Source: Rhizorhabdus dicambivorans
GTDB taxonomy: Bacteria; Pseudomonadota; Alphaproteobacteria; Sphingomonadales; Sphingomonadaceae
Assembly: GCF_002355275.1 (NCBI RefSeq)
Contig: NZ_CP023449.1
Location: 4,070,001 to 4,134,000, forward strand
Direction: 5' to 3'
DNA: 64,000 nucleotides
Program-made: the position numbers and the translations under genes
Notes under the pieces: generated by a model
Told to the model about the DNA's origin: nothing
The model's database searches: none
The model's input: only the letters and a program-made list of their open reading frames with translations
Part shown: one piece after another, positions 41,765 through 51,090 of the stretch
Numbering within the stretch: the first letter of the stretch is position 1
Layout: each line of letters opens with the position of its first letter

Positions 41765-44029
41765 GTGAAAAAGGTTTATCAAAAGGCGTTTGTGTCGGCC
41801 GGCACACTAGCGCTGGCGCTTGCTGGCCGGCCGGCGGTCGCACAATCAGTGGCTGGTGAAACCAGCGCCACGGCGGCGGAAACCGGCGTTGCCGACATTA
41901 TCGTCACCGCCCGCAAACGCTCCGAGCGGCTACAAGATGTCCCCGTCGCGATAACGGCCATATCGAACGACGCTTTCGCGGCGCGTAGCTCGCCTAATAT
42001 CAAAGATGTTTCGAAGATTTCGCCCGGACTGTTCTACCGCGGCCACGATGTGGCGAAACCCAGCCTCTATATTCGGGGAATAGGCACGCGAGGATTTACG
42101 GGCGAAGCCGATCCGTCCATCGGAACCTTCATTGATGGCGTATATATCGGCCGTTTCGGCAGCCAAGTGCAGGATCTCGACAATGTCGAGCGCGTGGAGG
42201 TATTGAAGGGTCCTCAAGGGACGCTCTTCGGGCGCAATACGATCGGCGGTGCACTCAATATTGTAACGACTGCACCAACCGATTCATTTCGTGCCCGTAT
42301 CAAAGGGTCGTATGGCTTCAACCAGGAGTTCGGCGGCGAGCAATTCACCATCGGCGCCAGCGTCAGCGGGCCGATCGGCGACGGTGTTCGCGGACTGGTA
42401 AGCGTCTCCCACAGCGAATCGGATGGTCCCGCCAAGGTGGTCAACAGCGGCCAGCACGCCAATGGCGGCGGACGTACGACGCTGCGTGCACGCTTGGCCT
42501 GGGATATGACGGATAGGCTAACGTTCGATTTGAACGGCGATTATTATCGGACAAATGGCGCCTCGACTGTTTTCAGGTCGAATTCGGTCGGGGGCCGGCG
42601 TCCAAATGTGCTGGGTGCCCGTGCCGGCCTGATAATCCCGCCGACACCTACGAACCCCTATCTGGTTTATGGTGGACCCGATCAGGGCTTGCAGCAATTG
42701 CATGGCGGAGGTGTGGGTCTCACCGCCTCATATTCAGGCGATGACATCGATTTCACCTCAATCTCGGCTTATCGCGGTTCCTATGCGAATCTTGGAAATG
42801 ACGTAGACGGCACCGTCTTCTTCATCCAAGAAAATCCTTACAAGGAGAAGGCTAGGCAGTTCAGCCAAGAGGTGCGCTTCTCCTCCAAACGAGACGGTGA
42901 ACTGTCAATGGGTGGTCGACTCGACTGGACCGTCGGCGCTTTCTTTTTCGATGAACGCAGCACGCAGCACAACTATCTGCGATTTGGAACTGACTTTGCT
43001 AGCGTCGCGCTTCCGGCGCCCACCGGCACAGGTGGCGTTCCCATTTTTTCTGACGCTGGCGCGCGGGTTCGGACACGAAGCTATGCCGCTTTCGGAACGG
43101 TCGGCTTCAAAATCTCGGACAGCCTCAAGCTTGAAGCTGGGCTGCGATACACGCACGATCGCAAGCGGGACACGATATCCAATTTCACATCGGCGCCGGG
43201 AATATATTCATCGAACTTCGGACTCGAACTCGGTAAGTCCTGGTCGTCGGTTGATCCGTCGCTCACCCTTTCCTACAATGTCAGCCGCGACATCCTGACC
43301 TATGTGAGCTATTCGACCGGCTTCAAGAGCGGAACTTTTCAAGTGCTGCCTTCGACGCTGCTCGTAGCAAGCCAAATCGCTAATCCGGAGCGGATCAAAG
43401 CCTTTCAAGGGGGCGTGAAGTCGGATCTGTTTGATCGAAAGCTCCGCTTTAACCTGGCGGGCTTCTATTACCGGTACCGAGATATCCAAGTACAGCGCAC
43501 TACGTTGATACCCGGTTCAACGACCCAGACGGTGACGTCGGTGACCAACGGGGCCCTATCGAAGATCTACGGCTTCGAAGCGGAAGGTCAGTTGGTGGCG
43601 AGCAGCAACCTTAGGTTTGATTATGGCTACTCGTTCCTTCACGCCAAATATGCGGACTATCTCTTCCGGCCGGGTATAAGCTTCACGGGTAATTATCTGC
43701 CGCGGGCACCGAAGCATACCGCAAATGTAGGGGCCGTTCTCGATGTTCCTACCTCGTTCGGCAAAATTACCGCGCGAGCTTCGGGTAATTATGTGGCCAG
43801 CTACTTCTTCGAATCCAGCAACAGTGACGCTGGCGTTCGCGAACCTTCGCATTTCACCGCCGATGCAAGCGTCGATCTCGTTACGGGGCCATATTCGGCG
43901 GGCGTGTTCGTGCGAAACTTAACGGGTGAGAGGCAGCGGAATAACGTGCTCAATATCGCACCATTCCGCCTGCTGGAAACCTGGGACTATCGGCGTGTCA
44001 TTGGGATTCGCGCCGCGATGTCTTGGTAA
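41765..44029 (+). CDS. TonB-dependent outer-membrane receptor (module 1)
   Basis: A 754-residue TonB-dependent receptor. A signal peptide (about residues 1-26, ending RPAVAQ) is followed by a TonB box-like DIIVTARKR, the plug domain with VPVAITAIS, PSLYIRGIGTRGF and VERVEVLKGPQGTLFGRNTIGG (key part VLKGPQGTLFGRN), and a 22-strand barrel ending in a C-terminal aromatic (AMSW). The GTG at 41765 is preceded by GGGAGGA; the upstream frame is not a signal peptide. It follows the tetR gene and precedes an amidohydrolase gene with a hairpin between. Probable role: uptake of the catabolic substrate. Confidence 0.9.
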   Translation: MKKVYQKAFVSAGTLALALAGRPAVAQSVAGETSATAAETGVADIIVTARKRSERLQDVPVAITAISNDAFAARSSPNIKDVSKISPGLFYRGHDVAKPSLYIRGIGTRGFTGEADPSIGTFIDGVYIGRFGSQVQDLDNVERVEVLKGPQGTLFGRNTIGGALNIVTTAPTDSFRARIKGSYGFNQEFGGEQFTIGASVSGPIGDGVRGLVSVSHSESDGPAKVVNSGQHANGGGRTTLRARLAWDMTDRLTFDLNGDYYRTNGASTVFRSNSVGGRRPNVLGARAGLIIPPTPTNPYLVYGGPDQGLQQLHGGGVGLTASYSGDDIDFTSISAYRGSYANLGNDVDGTVFFIQENPYKEKARQFSQEVRFSSKRDGELSMGGRLDWTVGAFFFDERSTQHNYLRFGTDFASVALPAPTGTGGVPIFSDAGARVRTRSYAAFGTVGFKISDSLKLEAGLRYTHDRKRDTISNFTSAPGIYSSNFGLELGKSWSSVDPSLTLSYNVSRDILTYVSYSTGFKSGTFQVLPSTLLVASQIANPERIKAFQGGVKSDLFDRKLRFNLAGFYYRYRDIQVQRTTLIPGSTTQTVTSVTNGALSKIYGFEAEGQLVASSNLRFDYGYSFLHAKYADYLFRPGISFTGNYLPRAPKHTANVGAVLDVPTSFGKITARASGNYVASYFFESSNSDAGVREPSHFTADASVDLVTGPYSAGVFVRNLTGERQRNNVLNIAPFRLLETWDYRRVIGIRAAMSW

Positions 44030-44043
44030 TATGCTGTGTAACA

Positions 44044-44069
44044 GCCGCCTGATCGAAGGGTCAGGCGGC
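44044..44069. repeat. Intercistronic hairpin between TonB receptor 1 and amidohydrolase 1
   Basis: Perfect 9-bp stem (GCCGCCTGA at 44044-44052, TCAGGCGGC at 44061-44069) with an 8-base loop and no T-run, in the 57-base gap. It may protect or attenuate the transcript, so that receptor and enzyme are made in different amounts. A similar element lies in module 2. Confidence 0.5.
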
Positions 44070-44086
44070 AACATTAGGATTTGTAA

Positions 44087-45511
44087 ATGAAGACCTTGAT
44101 CAAGAACGCCGTCGTCGTAACGGTCGATCCCGCCATTGGCGACGTTCACGGTGGCGATATTCTGATCGAGGACGGTTTCATTTGCGAGATTGCGGAGTCC
44201 ATTACCGCTGGCGACGCCGAAATCATCGACGCGACCGGCTGTATAGCTATTCCCGGGTTCGTGGATACGCATCGTCATCTTTGGGAAGGTGCGCTGCGTT
44301 CGGTATCGGCCGACTGGGCAGGACTGGAGTTTGTGAGCAACATGCTCATTCTATCCTCAGCTTGCTTCCGGCCTCGAGACATGTACGCGACCGCCTATCA
44401 GGGTGGGCTCGACTGCCTCAACGCCGGTGTTACGACGGTGGCTGACTATTGCCACAATGTGATCACGCCTGAACACGCGAGCGAGGCCGTCCGCGGCCTT
44501 CGGGAGTCCGGAGTGCGGGCAGCATGGTCCTACAGCTTTAATCCAAGCCTGTCGGAGAAGTCCGCATTCGCAAATACCGCTGCCCGCATCTCATTTCTCG
44601 AGGATTTCGCCCGCACCCATTTTCAGGATCGGGACGACCTCGTCTCGCTGGCGGTATGCCCGCAGGAAATCGGAGGGTGGCAGAAGGATCGGCAGAATGC
44701 GGTGAAGACCTTTGAGGTTGCTCGCCGGCTCGGTGCCCCCCTTCTAGTTCACGCCAACGCCTACACCCGTCCGGGCGGTGAGTATCTGGGAGAAGTCGAG
44801 CTTCTCGACGAACTTGGACTCCTTGGGCCCGACCTTACGGTGGTTCATATGGGTTTCACCAAGGACGATGAATGGCGACGACTTGGCGAAGTTGGCGCGC
44901 ATGTATCGTTTACACCAGAAACCGAACTCCAGATGGGCATGAATCCGCCGCCGATCACCGCAGCGATGGATGCCGGGGTGAACATCAGCGTCGGAGCCGA
45001 TATCACCGCCAACAATAGTGGTGATCTTTTCACGCAATTGCGGCTTGCCTTGCAGGTCGAGCGGGCCAAGCTAGCCGAAAAGCATGCGGGTGCAATTTAT
45101 GCCGGCACGGGAATATCGTGCGCACAGGCGCTCGAATGGGGCACGATCGGCGGTGCGAGGGCTCTCGGAATGCAAGATCGGATTGGATCGATAACACCAG
45201 GAAAAGAGGCGGACATCGTGTTAATCCGCGCGGACGGTATCGCAATGACCGGGTGGGACCGCAGCAATCCCGCCGCCACGGTGGTACAGCAGGCCGGCAT
45301 CCATGTCGTCGACACGGTTTTGGTCAAGGGAAAGGTCGTAAAGCGCGACGGGCGTTTAATCGCCGACGAACGTTCGGCCTGTGAGCTGCTTGAGGAAACG
45401 TCGCGTTACATCCACGAGGAAGCGGCCGCGAAAGGTGGTTTCAACGTCTCCAATGAGGAACTTATGGCGCGGCTGAATCGCCATATTCTCGAGCAAGCGG
45501 CACAGGCTTGA
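44087..45511 (+). CDS. Amidohydrolase, ATZ/TRZ-like (module 1)
   Basis: A 474-residue metal-dependent hydrolase of the ATZ/TRZ (cytosine/melamine deaminase-like) group. It starts with the small beta domain (KTLIKNAVVVTVDP), then the metal site PGFVDTHRHLWEG (HxH about 61-63), TTVADYCHN, HANAY, VVHMGFT and GADITANNSGDLF. It ends with the second half of the beta domain, including LITPGKEADIVLIRADG-type text (PGKEADIVLI). Such enzymes remove an amino, chloro or alkylamino group, or open a ring. It closely parallels the gene at 56166 in length, start and motif spacing. Follows the receptor gene by 57 bases. Confidence 0.87.
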   Translation: MKTLIKNAVVVTVDPAIGDVHGGDILIEDGFICEIAESITAGDAEIIDATGCIAIPGFVDTHRHLWEGALRSVSADWAGLEFVSNMLILSSACFRPRDMYATAYQGGLDCLNAGVTTVADYCHNVITPEHASEAVRGLRESGVRAAWSYSFNPSLSEKSAFANTAARISFLEDFARTHFQDRDDLVSLAVCPQEIGGWQKDRQNAVKTFEVARRLGAPLLVHANAYTRPGGEYLGEVELLDELGLLGPDLTVVHMGFTKDDEWRRLGEVGAHVSFTPETELQMGMNPPPITAAMDAGVNISVGADITANNSGDLFTQLRLALQVERAKLAEKHAGAIYAGTGISCAQALEWGTIGGARALGMQDRIGSITPGKEADIVLIRADGIAMTGWDRSNPAATVVQQAGIHVVDTVLVKGKVVKRDGRLIADERSACELLEETSRYIHEEAAAKGGFNVSNEELMARLNRHILEQAAQA

Positions 45512-45611
45512 GCAAAACCGCGATACGATGAGAGCCTCTCTATCGACGAGAGGCGCTCAAGCGCGGCGCCGTCCACGTTGCCGCCTGACGACAGACCCTG
45601 AAAAGTGGGGA

Positions 45612-46022
45612 TCAGTTTCGATCCTGGTCAGCACGGAGCGCGATCCGCTCCTCGGCCGTGAAGACGCGCCCTCGCGTTAGAAAGCGCACCTCTCGGCCAT
45701 TGTCGAGACTGAACATACCGCCGCGTCCAGGAACGACATCGAGGATGAGCTGCGTATGCGACCACGCTTCCCCTTGCGAACGCCCGATATAGAATGGCGT
45801 GCCACAGATCTGACCGAGTAGAAGGTCTCCTTCGCCCAGGCGAAATTCATTAGCCGGGTAGCACATGGGCGAAGAGCCATCGCAGCAACCGCCCGACTGA
45901 TGGAACAGTAGAGGGCCATATTCGCGGCGCAACTCCGCGATCAGGGACTGCGCCGCCGATGTCGCGATCACACGCTCGGTCGATGGCTGATCAGACAATG
46001 ACAAAACCCTCCGACCCGGCAT
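45612..46022 (-). CDS. DUF779 protein, acetaldehyde dehydrogenase partner
   Basis: A 136-residue DUF779 protein with FHQSGGCCDGSSPMCYP (about 41-57; cysteines CC and C), then GTPFYIGRSQGEAW and LILDVVPGRGGMFSLD (key part VPGRGGMFS). The family is nearly always encoded next to ExaC/AcoD-type aldehyde dehydrogenases, and its cysteines suggest metal or redox chemistry, though the role is unproven. It lies 25 bases after the dehydrogenase gene in the same direction, and is convergent with amidohydrolase 1. Confidence 0.85.
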   Translation of the reverse strand: MPGRRVLSLSDQPSTERVIATSAAQSLIAELRREYGPLLFHQSGGCCDGSSPMCYPANEFRLGEGDLLLGQICGTPFYIGRSQGEAWSHTQLILDVVPGRGGMFSLDNGREVRFLTRGRVFTAEERIALRADQDRN

Positions 46023-46047
46023 AACCTACCGATGGTGAAATAGCCTC

Positions 46048-47562
46048 TCAGAAAAAGCCGAGTTTTTTGGGAGTGTAGCTCACCAGCATATTCTTGGTCT
46101 GCTGATAATGGTCGAGCATCATTCGGTGATTCTCTCGACCTATGCCCGACTGCTTGTAGCCGCCGAACGCCGCATGGGCCGGATAAGCGTGATAGCAATT
46201 AGTCCAGACGCGTCCTGCCTTGATAGCGCGGCCGAAGCGGTAGCAGGTGCTAGCGTCGCGGCTCCAGACGCCGGCGCCCAACCCGTAAAGTGTGTCGTTC
46301 GCGATGGACAAAGCTTCTTCATTGTCCTTGAAGGTCGTGACTGACACGACGGGACCGAAGATTTCCTCCTGAAAAATCCGCATCTTGTTGTGCCCCTTGA
46401 ACACGGTCGGCTTCACGTAATAGCCCTCAGCCAATTCGCCCGCCAGCATCGCAGCCTCGCCACCGATCAAGATTTCGGCGCCTTCCTGCCGGCCGATATC
46501 GAAATAACTCAAAATCTTCTCTCGCTGTTCCGAAGAAGCCTGGGCCCCGATCATAGTCGACGGATCGAGCGGATTGCCCTGGATGATCGCCTTCACGCGT
46601 TTGAGAGCGCGATCCATGAAACGATCATAGATCTTCTCATGAATTAGGGCCCGGCTGGGACAGGTGCAAACTTCTCCCTGGTTCAGCGCGAACATGACGA
46701 ATCCTTCGATCGCCTTGTCGAAGAAATCATCATCGGCCCGCGCAACATCTTCGAAGAAAATGTTGGGCGATTTGCCGCCCAGTTCGAGCGTCACGGGGAT
46801 GAGGTTCTCACTGGCATATTGCATGATCATCCGCCCGGTCGTCGTCTCGCCCGTGAAGGCGATCTTCGCGATGCGGGGGGAAGAGGCGAGCGGTTTACCG
46901 GCCTCGAGACCGAAGCCGTTGACGATGTTGAGCACGCCAGGTGGAAGCAGGTCGCCGACCAGCGAGATCCAAAACATGATCGACGCGGGAGTCTGTTCTG
47001 CGGGCTTCAGCACCACACAGTTGCCTGCCGCTAACGCCGGTGCCAGCTTCCAGGCGGCCATCAAAATCGGGAAGTTCCAGGGGATGATCTGACCAACGAC
47101 GCCGAGCGGCTCATGAAAATGGTATGCCACGGTGTCAGCGTCGATTTCACCAATCGATCCTTCCTGGGCCCGAATGCAGGCTGCGAAATAGCGAAAGTGA
47201 TCGATCGCGAGCGGGATGTCCGCCGCTAGGGTTTCCCTGATCGGCTTTCCGTTGTCCCAAGTTTCGGCGGTTGCGAGTGCATCAAGGTTCTCGGCCATCC
47301 GGTCGGCGATGCGACCTAGGATGAGCGCGCGCTCCGCGACAGCCGTGCTACCCCAAGCGTCTTTCGCCGCGTGCGCCGCATCCAGCGCGGCGTTCACATC
47401 CGCTGCATCGGATCGCGCGATCTCGCCAATCGGTTGCCCCGTGATCGGCGAGATATTGTTGAAGTAGCGGCCGGATTTAGGCGCGACCCAATCACCGCCG
47501 ATATAATTGTCGTATCGAGCAGGAAAAGGAGCCTCGAATTCGCGTTTATCGTGCGTCGTCAT
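46048..47562 (-). CDS. NAD-dependent aldehyde dehydrogenase (acetaldehyde type, ExaC/AcoD-like)
   Basis: A 504-residue aldehyde dehydrogenase. Cofactor site [19 protein letters not shown], catalytic glutamate in LELGGKSPN (about 262) and catalytic cysteine in [11 protein letters not shown] (about 300). The double-cysteine pattern VCTCPSR is typical of the acetaldehyde/ExaC/AcoD subgroup and of the DUF779 partnership. With EutBC at 50323-52465, which release an aldehyde such as acetaldehyde, it would complete ethanolamine to acetate. Its promoter is shared with the divergent gene at 47733 and carries a TTATCGATAA pair. Confidence 0.9.
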   Translation of the reverse strand: MTTHDKREFEAPFPARYDNYIGGDWVAPKSGRYFNNISPITGQPIGEIARSDAADVNAALDAAHAAKDAWGSTAVAERALILGRIADRMAENLDALATAETWDNGKPIRETLAADIPLAIDHFRYFAACIRAQEGSIGEIDADTVAYHFHEPLGVVGQIIPWNFPILMAAWKLAPALAAGNCVVLKPAEQTPASIMFWISLVGDLLPPGVLNIVNGFGLEAGKPLASSPRIAKIAFTGETTTGRMIMQYASENLIPVTLELGGKSPNIFFEDVARADDDFFDKAIEGFVMFALNQGEVCTCPSRALIHEKIYDRFMDRALKRVKAIIQGNPLDPSTMIGAQASSEQREKILSYFDIGRQEGAEILIGGEAAMLAGELAEGYYVKPTVFKGHNKMRIFQEEIFGPVVSVTTFKDNEEALSIANDTLYGLGAGVWSRDASTCYRFGRAIKAGRVWTNCYHAYPAHAAFGGYKQSGIGRENHRMMLDHYQQTKNMLVSYTPKKLGFF

Positions 47563-47681
47563 GGTAGGTCATGCCTCTCGATCGTCTTATATGCAGCGGG
47601 TTCCAAAGAATAGGCTCTCGCCCCGACGGAATCGCGATCCATCTTGTCCATTTGCCCGAGCAGCGCTTGCCATACTCCCTA

Positions 47682-47710
47682 TTATCGATAAAGAAAAAAA
47701 TCATCGATAT
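47682..47710. promoter_or_regulatory. Tandem TTATCGATAA-type operators in the aldehyde dehydrogenase / FAH-fold divergent promoter
   Basis: A perfect 10-bp palindrome TTATCGATAA at 47682-47691 and TCATCGATAT (8 of 10) at 47701-47710, start-to-start distance 19. The second is 23 bases before the ATG at 47733. The same spacing is found at 49471/49490 and 59986/60005. It is probably bound by the GntR regulator encoded at 49520. Confidence 0.6.
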
Positions 47711-47732
47711 GATTCGGAGAGGGTGACGGCGG

Positions 47733-48788
47733 ATGAAGCTTCTTACTTTTGAAGATGGCACATCGACGCGGTGCGGTGTGATGCTCGGCGAGAATGTGAT
47801 CGCCGCTGCCGATATTCTCGGCGTGGCTCATCCATTGCGCGACGTTCAAGCCCTCCTCGAGCTGCCGGAACGGCCGGTTGAACGGCTCGCCCACGCCTTG
47901 GGCCGCACAAGCGCGAAGGGAGTCCCTTTGTCGAGCGTTCGGCTCAGAGCGCCCATCCTGCGCCCGCCGACGATGCGCGACTTCATGGCGTTCGAAGAAC
48001 ATGTCACGCAGCAGTTCACACGCAAGAGTCAGGAGTCGCTCGGCAAGTTCAACGGCATCAACATGGAGGCTTGGCATCGCCTCCCCGTCTTCTATTTCTC
48101 CAATACGCTCAACATCCTTGGCCACGACGAGGATCTGACCTATCCGGTTTCGAGCCAGAATATGGACTTCGAATCCGAGATCGGCATGGTGATCGGCAAG
48201 GAAGGCGCCAACGTCAGCGAAGAGGACGCGGCTGATTACATCGTCGGGTTCACCGTGTTGAACGACTGGAGCTTGCGCGACATTCAGGCCGACGAGATGG
48301 GATGCCAGCTGGGCCCCTGCAAAGGAAAGGATTGCGCAACCTCGATCGGCCCCTGGATCGTGACCCCGGATGAGTTCGGCAACGATTACCATGAGGGGAA
48401 GCTGTCGATCAACTCGACGGTCCGCGTGAACGGCGAGATATGGGCCGAACGCAACACGTGGAACATGGTCCACAGCTTTCCAGCAATGATCGCGCGGGCA
48501 TCGCAGGACAGCCGCGTAGTACCGGGCGATCTTTTTGGATCGGGAACGATCGGCGGCGGAACCGTTATGGAATCCGCGCGACTTGGCTATCCGGCGCGAT
48601 GGCTACAGGCTGGCGACGTGGTCGAAGTGGAATTGGAACATATCGGCGTTTTGCGAACGCGCATCGGGCCACCTGTGCGCACCTATGAACAAACACCTTA
48701 CCCATCGGCCATACGCGTGCCTCTTACGGAGCGGCTCAGTCCCGAATTGAAGACTGAGCTTCTCCAGCGGGTCGCCAAGCCCGCGTGA
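47733..48788 (+). CDS. Fumarylacetoacetate hydrolase-fold protein
   Basis: A 351-residue member of the FAH family. The C-terminal FAH domain (about 80-340) shows RDFMAFEEHV, the metal-binding glutamates in MDFESEIGMVIGK, a further acidic ligand around FTVLNDWSLRDIQ, and SFPAMIARAS ... PGDLFGSGTIGGGT. Such enzymes hydrolyse C-C bonds of 1,3-diketo or acylpyruvate-type compounds, or act as decarboxylases or isomerases. The first of three plus-strand genes with the cupin and GntR genes; 54 bases before the cupin. Its promoter holds the 19-bp-spaced operator pair. Substrate unknown. Confidence 0.85.
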   Translation: MKLLTFEDGTSTRCGVMLGENVIAAADILGVAHPLRDVQALLELPERPVERLAHALGRTSAKGVPLSSVRLRAPILRPPTMRDFMAFEEHVTQQFTRKSQESLGKFNGINMEAWHRLPVFYFSNTLNILGHDEDLTYPVSSQNMDFESEIGMVIGKEGANVSEEDAADYIVGFTVLNDWSLRDIQADEMGCQLGPCKGKDCATSIGPWIVTPDEFGNDYHEGKLSINSTVRVNGEIWAERNTWNMVHSFPAMIARASQDSRVVPGDLFGSGTIGGGTVMESARLGYPARWLQAGDVVEVELEHIGVLRTRIGPPVRTYEQTPYPSAIRVPLTERLSPELKTELLQRVAKPA

Positions 48789-48842
48789 ATAGGACCGTCC
48801 CGTGACGGGCCGATGATCATCGAGACAAACATAGAGGATGAA

Positions 48843-49409
48843 ATGATGAGTGGGATTCGAAGGGTGGTAACTGGGCATGACGATAACGGGCGGTCTTGCA
48901 TCACTGAAGATGGCCAAACCGTCAACGGCATCAAGATCGAAACGGCCAACGTCGAGATGTTCGAGGTCTGGAGCACCTCAGGTGCTCCTGCGCAAATCAC
49001 TCCCACCGAACCTGACCCTACTTTTCGGCCGCTTCGCATCGCGCCCGACGCGTTGGGGACATGCCTGCGTGTCGCCGACCTGCATCCCGGCGAGATCAGG
49101 CTCCCCACCGGCTCTGAGGCGGACGTCAGCAAGACCATTCTCGGCCATGGGGACAATCCTTCGGTCGGCATGAACGCCAATGCCGATCACCCCACAATGC
49201 ATCGGACGGAGACCGTTGATTATGGTATCGTGCTCCAGGGCGAAGTCTGGATGGTCATGGACAGCGGAGAAACGCTCCTGAAGCAGGGCGACATTGCAAT
49301 CCAGCGAGGCACCAACCATGCCTTTGAAAACCGGTCTGACGAGACCTGCCGTATCGCTTTCGTCATCATCGACGGCAAGTTCACCGATGAGCTACGCGCG
49401 CAACTCTAG
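48843..49409 (+). CDS. Cupin-domain protein
   Basis: A 188-residue protein with a C-terminal cupin: HPTMHRTETVDYGIVLQGEVWMVMDSGE (about 116-143; metal-ligand-like residues H, H, E), then LLKQGDIAIQRGTNHAFENRS. The early part is a variable N-terminal half with RVVTGHDDNG. The ATG at 48843 follows GAGGATGA. Small cupins of this type often accompany GntR and FAH-fold genes in catabolic clusters, as isomerase, dioxygenase or sensor. A separate promoter for gntR follows, 62 bases after its stop. Confidence 0.8.
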   Translation: MMSGIRRVVTGHDDNGRSCITEDGQTVNGIKIETANVEMFEVWSTSGAPAQITPTEPDPTFRPLRIAPDALGTCLRVADLHPGEIRLPTGSEADVSKTILGHGDNPSVGMNANADHPTMHRTETVDYGIVLQGEVWMVMDSGETLLKQGDIAIQRGTNHAFENRSDETCRIAFVIIDGKFTDELRAQL

Positions 49410-49470
49410 CAGATCGGCGGAGAGGCTACCGTTTCGGGCCATGCTGCCGATGATCTTGCCGCCCTGCACA

Positions 49471-49499
49471 ATTTCGATTATGTCCGGTTTTACCGATAA
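49471..49499. promoter_or_regulatory. Tandem TTATCGATAA-type operators before the GntR gene
   Basis: ATTTCGATTA (7 of 10) at 49471-49480 and TTACCGATAA (9 of 10) at 49490-49499, again 19 bases apart. The second lies 20 bases before the gntR ATG, so autoregulation is likely. Confidence 0.5.
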
Positions 49500-49519
49500 A
49501 TTGTGCGGGCAGCATTGGA

Positions 49520-50296
49520 ATGGACGTAGTTACCCTTACGGACCGTGTCGAAGGCTATCTTAGGACGGCCATCATCGAAGGGGAACTCGCGCCTTTTTCA
49601 CCGCTTCGCATGTCAACGCTAACGAAGAAGTTCGGCGCGGGCGCCACACCCGTGCGGGAAGCCCTCTCCCGGCTGTTGCCGGAAGGGCTTGTGGAGCTAT
49701 CCGCTAACAAGGGGTTCCGGGTTCGCGGCGTGTCCCGCGAAGATCTTCTCGATATCGTCGCGGCCCGCACCGCCGTCGAAACAGAGGCTCTCCGGCTGTC
49801 AATCGCCCACGGTGACGACCGCTGGGAGAGCGGGGTCGTCGCGGCGCATTACCGCTTTCAGAAGCAGATGCAGGTGAACAATTATCGTCCCACCTGGGCT
49901 CAACTTGAAGCGGTTCACGACGAGTTGCACCGCTCGATGTTCGCAGCCTGCGGTTCGGTTCGGCTTCTGGCGCTGGCCGATCAGTTGATGATGCAGCATA
50001 ATCGCTATCAGCGGCTGCTTTCCTTGTTCACCTACCGATCGCAGAATGTGCCGCCGAAATCAGTGATGGGTGCTATTGGCGAGATCATGGCGTCTCCCGA
50101 GCACGCCGCCGAGGAACTCGTCGATGCGGACGATGGACTGCGGATGGTCCATGACGATCTCATTCGCGAAGTCCTCAAGCGCGACTCTGACGCTGCCATC
50201 GCGACACTACGCGATCATCTCTACATTATTGTCGAAGAGTTTGACGCCAACAGTTTCTGGTCCACCCAGAAGTTTGGTACCAAAGTAGCCCCCTGA
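49520..50296 (+). CDS. GntR-family regulator (FCD subfamily)
   Basis: A 258-residue GntR/FadR-type regulator. The winged helix (about 8-72) has EGYLRTAIIEGEL, FGAGATPVREALSRL and LVELSANKGFRV; the helical FCD effector domain (about 78-240) has AARTAVETEALRLSI and the metal-ligand histidines HDELHR and LRDHL. The operator pair just upstream and the same motif in two further promoters make it the likely regulator of the aldehyde dehydrogenase, FAH-fold and module-2 genes. The gene is convergent with eutC, 26 bases away. Confidence 0.88.
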   Translation: MDVVTLTDRVEGYLRTAIIEGELAPFSPLRMSTLTKKFGAGATPVREALSRLLPEGLVELSANKGFRVRGVSREDLLDIVAARTAVETEALRLSIAHGDDRWESGVVAAHYRFQKQMQVNNYRPTWAQLEAVHDELHRSMFAACGSVRLLALADQLMMQHNRYQRLLSLFTYRSQNVPPKSVMGAIGEIMASPEHAAEELVDADDGLRMVHDDLIREVLKRDSDAAIATLRDHLYIIVEEFDANSFWSTQKFGTKVAP

Positions 50297-50322
50297 CGCT
50301 TTTTTTTGATCAGGCCAAGTAA

Positions 50323-51090
50323 TCAGCCCGTCAGCTTTTTAGCGAGCGACGCTTCGACCGCGGAGCCATCCGAGTCGGACCCGTCCTTGAGCGCTATACC
50401 TGTGGCACCCAGCGACAATGCCTGCCTGATAAGCCACCCGATCGTGTGTGCCGCGCGTACCGGGGGCAGTCCCTCAGGGCGAATATTCGAAACGCAGTTA
50501 CGTTCGTGGTCGCGGCGCCCCACCTTAGGCGCGAAGGTAAGATACGCTCCCAGACTGTCCGACGACGAAAGTCCCGGCCGCTCCCCAAGCAGCATCAGTA
50601 CGAGCTTGGCCCCCAGCCTTTCCCCGACCTCGTCAGCGACCGCTACTCTGGCCTGGAGCACGATGTTAATCGGACTGAGCGCCAGGTCGGCAACCAGCGG
50701 AAGAAGCGCCTCCAAAAGAGCGGGCACGTGATGCTGCACGGCGGTAGAGGACAAACCGTCGCCAATCACGACGGCGAGATCATAGTGTCCCTGACTCAAC
50801 GCCTTCGCGCTCGTCGAGTCGAGGCGCCGCCCGAGATCCGGCCGCTGAAGATATTGGGCGCGATCCGCCGCACGGCTGTGCAAGACTGCGGCGTTCAGGA
50901 CATCGGCCATGCTCTCGACATCGAGCTGCTGATGGACCGCATCCCGTGCTAAGGCGTGGCAACGCTGAAAATCGAGGGAATGGACAGAGGGTACACCTTG
51001 TGCAAATCGTCCGAGGCCGATCCTTGCGCTCGTCAATGCGCGCAGCGGTTCGAAAATGTCCGGAGTTCTGTTTTCAACGTCCGAGGTCAT
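50323..51090 (-). CDS. eutC: Ethanolamine ammonia-lyase small subunit EutC
   Basis: A 255-residue EutC. Recognisable blocks are SARIGLGRFAQGVPS, HYDLAVVIGDGLSSTAVQ, LVLMLLGERPGLSSSDSLGAYLTF (shown as LLGERPGLSSSDSLG) and ERNCVSNIRPEGL, typical of the subunit that binds part of adenosylcobalamin. The ATG at 51090 overlaps the eutB stop by 17 bases, the normal eutBC coupling; the longer upstream frame is inside eutB. It is the last gene of the six-gene minus-strand operon. Confidence 0.92.
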   Translation of the reverse strand: MTSDVENRTPDIFEPLRALTSARIGLGRFAQGVPSVHSLDFQRCHALARDAVHQQLDVESMADVLNAAVLHSRAADRAQYLQRPDLGRRLDSTSAKALSQGHYDLAVVIGDGLSSTAVQHHVPALLEALLPLVADLALSPINIVLQARVAVADEVGERLGAKLVLMLLGERPGLSSSDSLGAYLTFAPKVGRRDHERNCVSNIRPEGLPPVRAAHTIGWLIRQALSLGATGIALKDGSDSDGSAVEASLAKKLTG

